Shown here: in pieces, positions 45,898 to 55,999 of the stretch | How the letters are laid out: every line of letters starts with the position of its first letter | How positions within the stretch are numbered: position 1 is the stretch's first letter | Origin: Welwitschia mirabilis | Lineage: Eukaryota > Gnetophyta > Gnetopsida > Welwitschiales | Direction: 5' to 3' | NCBI GenBank assembly: GCA_051453625.1 | Contig: JBOZIK010000001.1 | Span: 167,000,864-167,064,863, forward strand | Length of the DNA: 64,000 nucleotides | Position numbers and translations under genes: made by a program | The notes under the pieces: model-generated | Databases searched by the model: none | The model's input: only the letters and a program-made list of their open reading frames with translations | Told to the model about the DNA's origin: nothing

Positions 45898-47150
45898 TGT
45901 TAACATGTAAAAAATCAACAATTATATCAAGTGTTTTAGACCAATTTATTGTAAATGAAGACATTAATTTAATTATTTTAATCATGAAATATGTCTTTTA
46001 GTATTTTTAAAATAAAATTAAATGTTATGTTTTTCTTCATATTAAACTATAAATATTTAGCCACTTTTGGAATACATGGTCAAAAATGGACTCAATTTTG
46101 CATAAAACAACGATGGCAAATAGAGCCATGAGGTGGTGACATGAAGCAGAAGCAAGTGAAGACACATGGCAGAGGCATGTGTAGGTGGTGTTAGAGACAT
46201 GTGGTGATAGCATTGGTTGATAGAGGAATTTGGCTCCAAAGGCCACATGTTGGACTCATCATGATGAAGACTCCACCAAATGCAACATGACAAAGGCTCC
46301 ATCAAACACTACCTAATGGCCTTCACCAAATGCTATAAGACAGAATATTATGTACCTAATTCTAACTAATGAATATTCTACCTAATGCTATAAGCCAAGA
46401 GTTATAACCATCCCTCACCCCTATCTCTCCCTATAAAAGGGCCTTAAACCCTTCATTGTATGCATCTTTACCTTGGAGAAATTAGAGACATTGGAGCATC
46501 GACTTGTGATGGCTTTCTAAGCAACTCTTTGGGGAAGTGAGCTAGTCTTTAAGGATTACTAAGGAGTTCTTCCTACTTCATTCTTCCTTTGTTATAAAGC
46601 TATTCTTTTTCTAATGCAAAAGTTATTTTTCTTTAATCTTAATTCATGAGTAATATCATAATTTAGATGCTTAGATAACTACTTTAATTATTAAGTTAAT
46701 TTAATTATGTGAATTCATATTTATCACTTAGTATTTGAATTTCATAGATCTTAAATGCTTTATAGGCCCTTACTTGTTATTGTTCTTTAAGATTAAAGTA
46801 TTAGTTAAATTTGTAGTTTATTATATGGTGGATGAGATTATGTCCCAGGAATTGGACAAAAAGCACTTGATGGTTTTTATTGTTTTGTAGAAAGGTGATT
46901 CAATAAAGTTAGAGTGCATGATTGCAAAGGACAAATTGGAAATACTTTGGAGCTAGTTTTCTTTCCTACTTTCTCAAACGAAGTTCAAATTTAATTCTAA
47001 ATTTCATCTCTTCTTCTTTTTTATTTTCTTTTTGTACTTGCATTAAGGATTAAAGTTGGTGAAATTCTAGCCAATACCGAATGTTATCCCTAAGGAAGAA
47101 TGATACTAAGTGGTGTACTTAGCTTAAATCTAGATATTATACTATAATTA
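45898..47150 (+). repeat. 5' LTR of gypsy-2
   Basis: 1,253 bp, TGTTAACATG at the start and ending just before 'atagattttg'. Same length as the gypsy-1 5' LTR. TATAAAAGG at 46,432-46,440. The overlapping open stretches on the minus strand (46,037-46,305) fall in the LTR and have no family match. Confidence 0.85.
46432..46440 (+). promoter_or_regulatory. Putative TATA box in gypsy-2 5' LTR
   Basis: TATAAAAGG, identical in all three long LTR copies of this family in the window. Confidence 0.6.
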
Positions 47151-47158
47151 ATAGATTT

Positions 47159-47176
47159 TGCTATCATTGTCAGGGA
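47159..47176 (+). other. Primer-binding site of gypsy-2
   Basis: 'tgctatcattgtcaggga' starts 8 bases after the LTR. Against the 18-base complement of the tRNA-Asp 3' end (the primer known for Athila-type elements) it has seven differences, six of them C-to-T or G-to-A. Confidence 0.7.
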
Positions 47177-47239
47177 TAATGGCATGATAGTAGTTTAAAG
47201 TAGCACTAGTTTTTCCTTTTTGCAAGTTGTTATTTTTCC

Positions 47240-47400
47240 AATGATGGGTATTAGTCCTTCTTCTAGTGATACCTGAACTAATCCCTTTTTTCTTTCTTTT
47301 GCTTTATGTTTCTTTTCCTTTTCTTTTTAGTGGCTGGTTCTAGTCCTTCTAGTGTTATCCCAAATTGGTTCTTTTTTATTTTCTTTGTTTTAATTTCATA
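47240..47400 (+). repeat. Leader tandem repeats of gypsy-2 (about two units)
   Basis: Units beginning 'gggtattagtccttcttcta' and 'ggctggttctagtccttcta' are followed by 'tgatacctgaacta' or 'tgttatcccaaatt' and a T-rich run. Same family as the longer array in gypsy-1. Confidence 0.6.
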
Positions 47401-48139
47401 ACTTATTTTCTATAGGTCTAACATTTGTTGTAGGTTTCTTCAGAGAGAAAGAAAACTTTGTGTTATGTTCTTTTCTTTTCTGCTACGCTTTCTGCATTTC
47501 TCTGTGCATATAAACGTTAAAATTTTCTTAAAAATAATTTATGATTATCATTACATTTTACTCACATTTGTCATTTTATCACATTTTTAAATGATTAAAA
47601 TATTTAAAAATTTTCTCATAATTTCACTCGATTTTATTTTCATTTCTATTTTATTTCATTGTGACCTTAATACTGTAAATGTTTTATCTATTGTTTTGAG
47701 ATTTTTTGCAATCATCTGAACCTATCTCTTGCATGACCTAGACCCGTGATAGAACAGGAAGATTATCTCAAGATAACATAGACTTCTTCACTAATCTCAA
47801 AAGAATGAGAGAACTTAAAACCTAAGATCGAGCTTATGAGAACTCTTAAGAATAAATCTCAATAGCATAAAATAATCAAAACAATCAAACTACCTTATCA
47901 CAAAATAATCTACTTAGTCCCTTAGATGGAACCTTATCAAATGAAGAAATTTTCAATAAATTGCACGCTTATTATTTCACCCAAGAAGTGGCTAAATGGT
48001 AAGCTGCCCTCGTGGCTGTCACAAATTAACCTGGGAAAACCTTTATGATTACCTACAATCGCAAAGCTTAGGAATACCTTCTTGCATAGTACTGCCATCT
48101 GTTAATTAAAGAATAGAATTTAAACCTTCCATTATCCAA

Positions 48140-48990
48140 CTCTTACTCCATTTTCATGGTCTTGAATCTGAAGATCCTTACTTACACTTCAAGGAATCTG
48201 GATGTGTCTTACCAGCCATCCCTTAATATCCCAACACTAATGATGCACTTAGACTCACTTTATTTTCTTTCTCCTAGAAAGAAAAGGAAAAATCCTAGTT
48301 ATACACCTAAAAAACCTTCTCCATTACAAATTAAATAGACTTAAGTAAAGCCTTTATCTCTAAGTTCTTTTCTAGTTATAATACAAATGCCCTTGGTAAA
48401 GAAATTATGAACTTTCAACAGAAGGATTACAAAACCTTATCTAAGATCTACGAAAGATATAAAGATTTATTATTAAAATTCTTCTAAAATGGTTTCAAAT
48501 TGGATAGGGAGATAAGTTTCTTTTATGAAGGGTTATTTACAAATAAAAGTTAACTAGTGGAAATGATGAGCCATGGGAATTTCCTTAGCATGCTCCTAGA
48601 TGAGTTTGGGAAAAACTGACAGAACCTTCAAGATCATATCATTCAATTAGATCAACTACTATCTTTAAGATCCTAGAAAACCTTGAGGTGAATAACAAAA
48701 TTGATAAGTTAATAAGAAAGTTAGAATTAGTAACTGCCTCACCCTCAATCTCACCTATGATTACTAAACCTTAGTGTTTAATCTGCCATATCCACACTCA
48801 TGAAGCCATTGAATGCCCCTCTATCTCTTTATTTTGAAACACAGTTAACAAATAGGAAGATGTGGTAGTATAATGAGAAAATCCTAAAAATAATCCATAC
48901 TTAAATACTTACAATCCTGATTGACAAAATCATCCATGTTTCTCTTAGAAATAAGACAACATTCCACAAAAAAAATTTTAGCCTAAGACT
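48140..48990 (+). pseudogene. Gypsy-2 gag remnant
   Basis: Collinear with gypsy-1 gag. Readable pieces are ILENLEVNNKIDKLIRKLEL (about 48,668-48,730), CHIHTHEAIECPSISLF (about 48,785-48,836, zinc-knuckle region) and ENPKNNPYLNTYNPD, stop, QNHPCFS (about 48,879-48,945). The last block is characteristic of Athila/Tat gag. Multiple stops and at least one frameshift. The 60-codon open stretch at 48156-48338 is an out-of-frame shadow. Confidence 0.8.
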
Positions 48991-49379
48991 CCATTTTCCT
49001 CATCTTCTAATTATTATCCTTCTTCTTCAAATCATTAAATCTATTTGTCTAACTCATCAATTAATACTTTAAAAAAGTTCATGGATAGATAAGAACAAAT
49101 AAATCAAAAGTTTAAACAGATCCTAAACCAACTTCAATAAATCACCAATTACATTCTTTCATCAATAAATCAAAGAGAAATAGGAAATATCCCCATGAAC
49201 AACCAACCAAATCCAAAAGGAGTTAGATTTGTGAAAGGGATAAAACATGTATAAGAAATCAATTCTATACATCTTAGAAGCAGGAAAGAGCTAAAAAATC
49301 CACCTATACAAAATAAGTCTAAGGATAAATAAAACCCCACAGAACATGAGGACAAGGATAAGAGTGAAGATTCATTACT

Positions 49380-50320
49380 TATTTATGAAGAACCATTGCC
49401 CTTTCCCCAATAACTTAGGAAGGAAAAAATAATGAAAAGACAATTAAAGGCCCTAGAAAGTTTTAAAGAAGTTAAAATAAACATTCTCCTTTTAGAAGCC
49501 ATTAAATAGGCCCCTTCCTATGCTAAATTCCTCAAGTACTTACGCACTACAAATAGGTGAATGAACATTAAATCTAAAGCCTTTTTAGCTCTGCAAAAGA
49601 GTGTGGTTCTCCATAATCAATTCTCACCAAAGTACAAAGATCCTAGGTTTCTTATAATTGCCATTACCATAGGTAACAAAATGCTTAACCAAGCCTTGTT
49701 AGATTTATAAGCCAATGTAAACTTTCTTCCTTATAAAACCTATAATAATTTAGGCCTTCAAGGACTCAAAAACATAAAAATATAGCTTCAATTAGTAGAT
49801 AAATCTATTGAAACACTATTAAAAGTTATTGAGGATGTCATAGTTAGAGTGGATAGTTATTACTTCCTAGTAGATTTTGTGGTCTTAGACATGGATAAAT
49901 CATTAAATAAAAGAGTGTCTATCATATTACAAAGACCATTCTTAGCAACCTCAAATGCCTTAATCAATTACAGGAATGGATTAATTAAAATTTCATTCAA
50001 CAACATCATCATAGAGCTAAACATCTTTAATGCTATAAAGTTGCCTTCGAATGATGAATGGATAGAGTACATAGATAGGATAGAAGGCCTTGTTGAGGAT
50101 CAGGAATCAACTTCTCATTCTTCTAGAAATGTTAAAATTGAACAATCTCAAGAAACATGCCCCATATCCCAAAATGAAGTTGACTTACAACTCAAATCCT
50201 TTGTTAATAATCTGAGATACACTTTCTTATGGGATAGTTCCATCTTCTCGATAGTCATAAAATCTTTCTTGAACTTATCTAAAGAAGATTAATTTCTTAG
50301 AATCTTAAGAAAGAATAAAT
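49380..50320 (+). pseudogene. Gypsy-2 protease region, first copy
   Basis: Upstream frame: LALQKSVVLHNQF-type pieces and FSPKYKDPRFLIIAITIGN, then ALLDL, stop, ANVNFLPYKTYNNLGL (49,695-49,755). The catalytic Asp of the 'LLDLGA' block is present here, but the Gly codon is a stop. A 147-codon open stretch (49,849-50,292) contains YYFLVDFVVLDMDKSLNK, ILQRPFLATSNALINYRN and FNAIKLPSNDEWIEYIDR. The 480 bp ending at the gap (49,841-50,320) is repeated at 50,421-50,900. Confidence 0.85.
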
Positions 50321-50420
50321 NNNNNNNNNNNNNNNNNNNNNNNNNNNNNNNNNNNNNNNNNNNNNNNNNNNNNNNNNNNNNNNNNNNNNNNNNNNNNNNN
50401 NNNNNNNNNNNNNNNNNNNN

Positions 50421-50902
50421 TAGTTAGAGTGGATAGTTATTACTTCCTAGTAGATTTTGTGGTCTTAGACATGGATAAATCATTAAATCAAAGAGTCTAT
50501 ATCATATTACAAAGACCATTCTTAGCAACCTCAAATGCCTTAATCAATTACAGAAATGGATTAATGAAAATTTCATTCAACAACATCATCATAGAGCTAA
50601 ACATCTTTAATGCTATGAAGTTACCTTCGAATGATAAATGGATAGAGTACATAGATAGGGTAGAAGGCCTTTTTGAGGATCAGGAATCAACTTCTCATTC
50701 TTATGAAAATGTTAAAAGTGAACAATCTCAAGAAACGTGCCCCATAGCCCAAAATGAAGTTGACTTACAACTCAAATCCTTTGCTAATAATCTGAGATAC
50801 ACTTTCTTATGGGATAGCTCCACCTTCTCGATAGTCATAAAATCTTTCTTGAACTTATCTAAAGAAGATCAATTTCTTAGAATCTTAAGAAAGAATAAAT
50901 AA
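50421..50902 (+). pseudogene. Gypsy-2 protease region, second copy (probable assembly duplicate)
   Basis: It starts exactly at the right edge of a 100-N gap and matches 49,841-50,320 over 480 bp with no indel and about 4% differences. The open stretch (50,429-50,902, 157 codons) is longer than the first copy because one stop codon there reads Gln here (near 50,869). After 50,902 the sequence goes on into reverse transcriptase, so this copy is the one joined to pol. See the finding on gap-edge duplicates. Confidence 0.75.
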
Positions 50903-52300
50903 GTAATAGGATGGACCCTCTCTAACATTAGAGTCATTGACTCTAGTATTTGCATGCACTATATCTATTTAAAGGAAAATGCCAAATCATCCATTAAAGC
51001 ATAGCATAAGATAAATCCAACTATGAGGGAAATTATTGAAAATGAGGTAATTAAACTTCTCAATAATGGGATTATCTATCGTATTTTAGATAGTAAGTGG
51101 ATAAGTCCAACTTATACTATAGCTAAGAAATTAGGAATTACCCTTGTCCCTAATAAGCATAATGAGCTTATCCCTACCAAACCTTCTGTAAAATAAAGGA
51201 TGTGTATTAGTTACAAAAAGCTAAATGCTATGTCTAAAAAATATCATTATCCTCTCCCTTTTCTAGACTAAATTTTAGTATAATGCATAGGACACACTTT
51301 TTACTATTTCTTAGATGGTTATTTAGGTTATAACTAGATTGAAATTGCTTTTGAAGATCAAGATAAAATTACATTTACTTGCCCCTATAAAATGTTTGCT
51401 TATAAATGAATGNNNNNNNNNNNNNNNNNNNNNNNNNNNNNNNNNNNNNNNNNNNNNNNNNNNNNNNNNNNNNNNNNNNNNNNNNNNNNNNNNNNNNNNN
51501 NNNNNNNNNNNNTGTGTATTAATTACAAAAAGCTAAATGCTATGTCTAAAAAATATCATTATTCTCTCTCTTTTCTAGACTAAATTTTAGAATAATGCAT
51601 AGGACACACTTTTTACTATTTCTTAAATGGTTACTTAGGTTATAACTAGATTGAAATTGCTTTTAAAGATCAAGATAAAATTACATTCACTTGCCCCTAT
51701 AAAATGTTTGCTTACAAATGAATGACTTTTGGCCTATGTAATGAATTTACCACTTTCCAATGTTGNNNNNNNNNNNNNNNNNNNNNNNNNNNNNNNNNNN
51801 NNNNNNNNNNNNNNNNNNNNNNNNNNNNNNNNNNNNNNNNNNNNNNNNNNNNNNNNNNNNNNNNNACAAATGAATGACTTTTGGCCTATGTAATGAATTT
51901 ACCACTTTCAAATGTTGCATGTTTGGAATCTTCTCTGACTTATTACATTTAGGTATCAGAATATTCATGGATGACTTCTTAGTCTATAGAACCTAATTTC
52001 ACCATTGTTTGAGTAACTTAGAAAATGTCCTTGAAAGATGCATTGAAAAATGCCTTGTACTCAACTAGGAAAGATGCCACTTTATGGTAAATAAAGGTAT
52101 AGTTTTAGGACATGTCCTCTCTAAGAAAGGAATTCAGGTAGATCCTACTAAGATCTCATTGATCACATATCTGTTAGCCCTCCAAAAACAAAAAGATATT
52201 AGATCTTTCTTAGGGAATGTAGGATATTATAGGTGATTCATTAAGAATTTTAGTAAAATCTCTAAACTTTTGTATGACCTTTTAAGTAAGGATGCTTTCT
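50903..52300 (+). pseudogene. Gypsy-2 reverse transcriptase remnant
   Basis: The plus strand reads ENEVIKLLNNGIIYRILDSK, then WISPTYTIAKKLGITLVPNK, MCISYKKLNAMSKKYHYPLP, IGHTFYYFLDGYLGYN, KITFTCPYKMFAYK, and after two unsized gaps MTFGLCNEFTTFKCCM, IRIFMDDFLVY (FMDD at 51,964-51,975), RCHFMVNKGIVLGHVLSKKG, IRSFLGNVGYYR and FIKNFSKISKLLYDLL. This is a nearly complete gypsy reverse transcriptase in order; the second catalytic box is intact. Stops remain (for example after PFLD). Two 100-N gaps (51,413 and 51,766) are flanked by duplicated edges of 212 and 52 bp. Confidence 0.9.
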
Positions 52301-52760
52301 TTGAATAAACTCTAGATTCCTAAAACACATTTGAATAACTTAAATAAAAACTAACTTCTGCACCCATTATCTAATCACCTAATTGGAAGTTACATTTTTA
52401 ACTTATGTGTGATGTAAGTAACTTTACAGTAGAAGCAATGTTATGATAAAGAGTTAATAAAAAATCAACTATGATTCACTATGCTAGTAAAACCTTAAAT
52501 AATACTTAAATCAATTACACTATCATAGAGAATGAGCTTCTAGCTATTGTCTTTACCCTTGGAAAATTTATGAAAGACCTTTTAGGATCTAAGGTAATTA
52601 TTTACACTAATCACTTAGCCCTTAGATACCTTTTTGCCAAAAAGTATTTAAAACCACATCTTATCAGATGGGTCCTCTCCTTTAAGAATATGATTACAGA
52701 TTAAGGATAAGAAAGGCTTTGATAATATTGTCGTAGATCACGTTTCATGCATATATCCAA
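52301..52760 (+). pseudogene. Gypsy-2 RNase H remnant
   Basis: LMCDVSNFTVEAML (about 52,395-52,440), IHYASKTLNNT, stop, [20 protein letters not shown] (to about 52,570) and [20 protein letters not shown] (about 52,589-52,650), then HLIRWVL. The pattern is the gypsy RNase H 'CDAS..A.GAVL', 'I.YASKTL..A..NYTTTEKELLA.V' and 'VYTDH.AL.YL..KKD.KPRLIRW'. The Asp of the first block is retained, the 'DH' Asp is Asn. Confidence 0.85.
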
Positions 52761-53019
52761 ATAATTTGCAAATATCTTTATCTATTGATGATACTTTTCT
52801 TGATGAACATCTTTTTTCAATTAAAGAAATGCCCTAATTTGTGAATATCATCAAGTACTTAATCTGTAAAACTATTCCTTTTCACTAAATCAGTAACAAT
52901 AAAAAGAGGTTCTTGAGCCAATTTAAATATTTCTTCTGGGATAGCCCTTACCTTTTTAAATACTATTTGGACCAAGCCATTTACAAATATGTCCCTTAAA
53001 CTGATGTTTAAGACATACT

Positions 53020-53201
53020 TAAATACTACCATTCTAAGGCTTATAGGGGTCACTACTTAGATAACAAGACTGCAGCAAGAATCCTCCAATCTGGTTTTTA
53101 TTGGCCATCAGTTTTTAAAGGCTTCTATGTTTACTATAAATCTTGTGATAATTTTCAAAGGTTGGGGAGTATTTCTTGTAGACAAATAATGCCCTTAAAC
53201 A
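53020..53201 (+). pseudogene. Gypsy-2 integrase zinc-binding remnant
   Basis: YYHSKAYRGHYLDNKTAARI (53,026-53,085), LQSGFYWPSVFKGFYVYYKS, CDNFQRLGSISCRQIMPLN, ending at the 943-N gap. It matches the His-His-Cys-Cys domain 'CH...YGGHF...RTA.KVLQ.GFFWP.......F...CD.CQ..G.IS...EMP'; the second Cys of the Cys pair is Phe. The catalytic core is in the gap. The minus-strand open stretch at 52859-53053 is antisense to this region. Confidence 0.85.
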
Positions 53202-54144
53202 NNNNNNNNNNNNNNNNNNNNNNNNNNNNNNNNNNNNNNNNNNNNNNNNNNNNNNNNNNNNNNNNNNNNNNNNNNNNNNNNNNNNNNNNNNNNNNNNNNN
53301 NNNNNNNNNNNNNNNNNNNNNNNNNNNNNNNNNNNNNNNNNNNNNNNNNNNNNNNNNNNNNNNNNNNNNNNNNNNNNNNNNNNNNNNNNNNNNNNNNNNN
53401 NNNNNNNNNNNNNNNNNNNNNNNNNNNNNNNNNNNNNNNNNNNNNNNNNNNNNNNNNNNNNNNNNNNNNNNNNNNNNNNNNNNNNNNNNNNNNNNNNNNN
53501 NNNNNNNNNNNNNNNNNNNNNNNNNNNNNNNNNNNNNNNNNNNNNNNNNNNNNNNNNNNNNNNNNNNNNNNNNNNNNNNNNNNNNNNNNNNNNNNNNNNN
53601 NNNNNNNNNNNNNNNNNNNNNNNNNNNNNNNNNNNNNNNNNNNNNNNNNNNNNNNNNNNNNNNNNNNNNNNNNNNNNNNNNNNNNNNNNNNNNNNNNNNN
53701 NNNNNNNNNNNNNNNNNNNNNNNNNNNNNNNNNNNNNNNNNNNNNNNNNNNNNNNNNNNNNNNNNNNNNNNNNNNNNNNNNNNNNNNNNNNNNNNNNNNN
53801 NNNNNNNNNNNNNNNNNNNNNNNNNNNNNNNNNNNNNNNNNNNNNNNNNNNNNNNNNNNNNNNNNNNNNNNNNNNNNNNNNNNNNNNNNNNNNNNNNNNN
53901 NNNNNNNNNNNNNNNNNNNNNNNNNNNNNNNNNNNNNNNNNNNNNNNNNNNNNNNNNNNNNNNNNNNNNNNNNNNNNNNNNNNNNNNNNNNNNNNNNNNN
54001 NNNNNNNNNNNNNNNNNNNNNNNNNNNNNNNNNNNNNNNNNNNNNNNNNNNNNNNNNNNNNNNNNNNNNNNNNNNNNNNNNNNNNNNNNNNNNNNNNNNN
54101 NNNNNNNNNNNNNNNNNNNNNNNNNNNNNNNNNNNNNNNNNNNN

Positions 54145-54418
54145 ATGAGACTTATTGATCCCAATTAAAAGCCCTTAAAACAAAAATCAATAATAAGATA
54201 TCATGTTATCACCTAAGTAATGGTTAAAATCCAATTTAATTATGGGTATCTACGGGAAAGAACACTTGTTTTGAGTAGGTTAGTTAAGAACGCATTCACC
54301 TAGGGTCTCTGGTTTTGAAAAAACTTTATTGAAAAGGTGGGATTTACCTTCGCATGTGCTCTTTAAGTAAAAAGCCTTTAAGGAAAATAATATTTTTCTT
54401 GACTAGAATAATGAGCTA
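54145..54418 (+). other. Gypsy-2 post-integrase sequence, unresolved
   Basis: An island between two N runs (53,202-54,144 and 54,419-54,955). By position it should be the pol end or 3' internal region of gypsy-2. No motif was recognised. Confidence 0.4.
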
Positions 54419-54955
54419 NNNNNNNNNNNNNNNNNNNNNNNNNNNNNNNNNNNNNNNNNNNNNNNNNNNNNNNNNNNNNNNNNNNNNNNNNNNNNNNNNN
54501 NNNNNNNNNNNNNNNNNNNNNNNNNNNNNNNNNNNNNNNNNNNNNNNNNNNNNNNNNNNNNNNNNNNNNNNNNNNNNNNNNNNNNNNNNNNNNNNNNNNN
54601 NNNNNNNNNNNNNNNNNNNNNNNNNNNNNNNNNNNNNNNNNNNNNNNNNNNNNNNNNNNNNNNNNNNNNNNNNNNNNNNNNNNNNNNNNNNNNNNNNNNN
54701 NNNNNNNNNNNNNNNNNNNNNNNNNNNNNNNNNNNNNNNNNNNNNNNNNNNNNNNNNNNNNNNNNNNNNNNNNNNNNNNNNNNNNNNNNNNNNNNNNNNN
54801 NNNNNNNNNNNNNNNNNNNNNNNNNNNNNNNNNNNNNNNNNNNNNNNNNNNNNNNNNNNNNNNNNNNNNNNNNNNNNNNNNNNNNNNNNNNNNNNNNNNN
54901 NNNNNNNNNNNNNNNNNNNNNNNNNNNNNNNNNNNNNNNNNNNNNNNNNNNNNNN

Positions 54956-55137
54956 GGTTTTACTTCATTCTCATATTTTCCATCTCATTTACCTTACCTT
55001 ACTTTACTACATTATGCTTCATATCATTTTCATGAAAAATAACTACTAAGGTGTTTACCGTTTTTATAAATAGTTTTTTCACTTAGTACATATTTAGTTG
55101 TAAATACCTTAACTTTTTCCTTAGCTTAATTTACATG
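54956..55137 (+). other. Gypsy-2 3' internal region, left of LINE-3
   Basis: Homologous to 41,300-41,483 of gypsy-1 (shared 'cttcatatcatttt', 'atagttttttcactta', 'ttagttgtaaata'). It ends at the LINE-3 poly(T) run. A second copy of the last part begins at 55,342, right after a 100-N gap (see findings). Its continuation is at 61,322. Confidence 0.7.
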
Positions 55138-55403
55138 TTTTTTTTTTTGAAGAAGTATATGTATTAAACTAGGAAATGTACATCAAGAGGCGACATCACC
55201 TGAGTGCTATAGAAGCATTAAAATGTTTATAACAGCGAGAANNNNNNNNNNNNNNNNNNNNNNNNNNNNNNNNNNNNNNNNNNNNNNNNNNNNNNNNNNN
55301 NNNNNNNNNNNNNNNNNNNNNNNNNNNNNNNNNNNNNNNNNGTACATATTTAGTTGTAAATAGCTTAACTTTTTTCTTAGCTTAATTTACATGTTTTTTT
55401 TTT

Positions 55404-55730
55404 GGAAAAAGTATATGTATTAAACTAGGAAATGTACATCAAGAGGCGACATCGCCTGAGCGCTATAGAAGCATTAAAATGTTTATAACAGCGAGAACAG
55501 CAAACCAAACCAAAAAGTAGGGGGATGAAACTGCCCCTCAAGAAATGACATAATAAGAAGTTGCCTAAAAGGGTGTAAGAACTAATAGAAACAACCATAC
55601 AAAAGGACTTAAGATAGCTGAAGATCGAGGGCAAAACCATTCCTAGAAACTAGAACTTATAAAAAACTCGGATTACCAGGGAAAAGGCCAAAAAAAAAAA
55701 GAGGATACTAGTCCTTTACAGTCCTATGCA
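55404..55730 (-). other. LINE-3 3' untranslated region
   Basis: About 330 bp between the poly(A) tail and the J-domain-like segment. Partly duplicated at 55,138-55,241 across the 100-N gap. Contains 'gcgacatcgcctgagcgc' (near 55,445), one of the few CG-bearing stretches in the window. The 71-codon open stretch at 55425-55640 has no recognisable family. Confidence 0.6.
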
Positions 55731-55732
55731 GA

Positions 55733-55991
55733 AAGAAAACATGCTATCATGGTTGTGCTCAAGTAAAAATCTGCCCAAGTCATCTGAGAGCACCTCAAAA
55801 GCTTGATTCATTTTCTTGAATTCTTTAACACCAGTTGGATTTTTATTTGGATGAAGGCGGAGAGCTTTATTTCTATATGTTGACTTTATAGCCAGAGGTA
55901 TAGGTTGGTGAAAGAGACCCAGAGTAACAAATGGGCATCTTTTCAAACCCTGGATCATCACCAGATGAACCTTCCTCCTAGCTATATTCAT
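55733..55991 (-). pseudogene. J-domain (DnaJ-like) segment in LINE-3
   Basis: An open minus-strand frame of 91 codons (55,991-55,716). From about residue 18 it reads CPFVTLGLFHQPIPLA (helix I), IKSTYRNKALRLHPNKNP (helix II and motif; HPN at 55,845-55,853) and KEFKKMNQAFEVLSDDLG (helix III). The helix II-motif-helix III pattern is the core of a J domain ('IK.AYR..AL..HPDKNP....FK..N.AFEVLSD'). The Asp of HPD is Asn. The Met at 55,991 is probably not a real start, since the upstream Ser/Pro-rich coding-like segment is in another frame, implying a frameshift near 55,950. The domain ends about 330 bp before the tail, as in LINE-1 and LINE-2. Confidence 0.8.
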
Positions 55992-55999
55992 GTCAATAT

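Noticed and set aside
49849-50902. A true tandem duplication of the gypsy-2 protease.
   Set aside because: The two copies meet exactly at the edges of a 100-N gap with equal lengths, and four other gaps nearby show the same pattern, so an assembly cause is more likely.
55733-55991. Interpretation of the LINE-3 J segment as a host DnaJ gene exon.
   Set aside because: It lies inside a LINE bounded by a target duplication, and two other LINEs carry an equivalent segment at the same place, so a host exon is the less economical reading, though not excluded.
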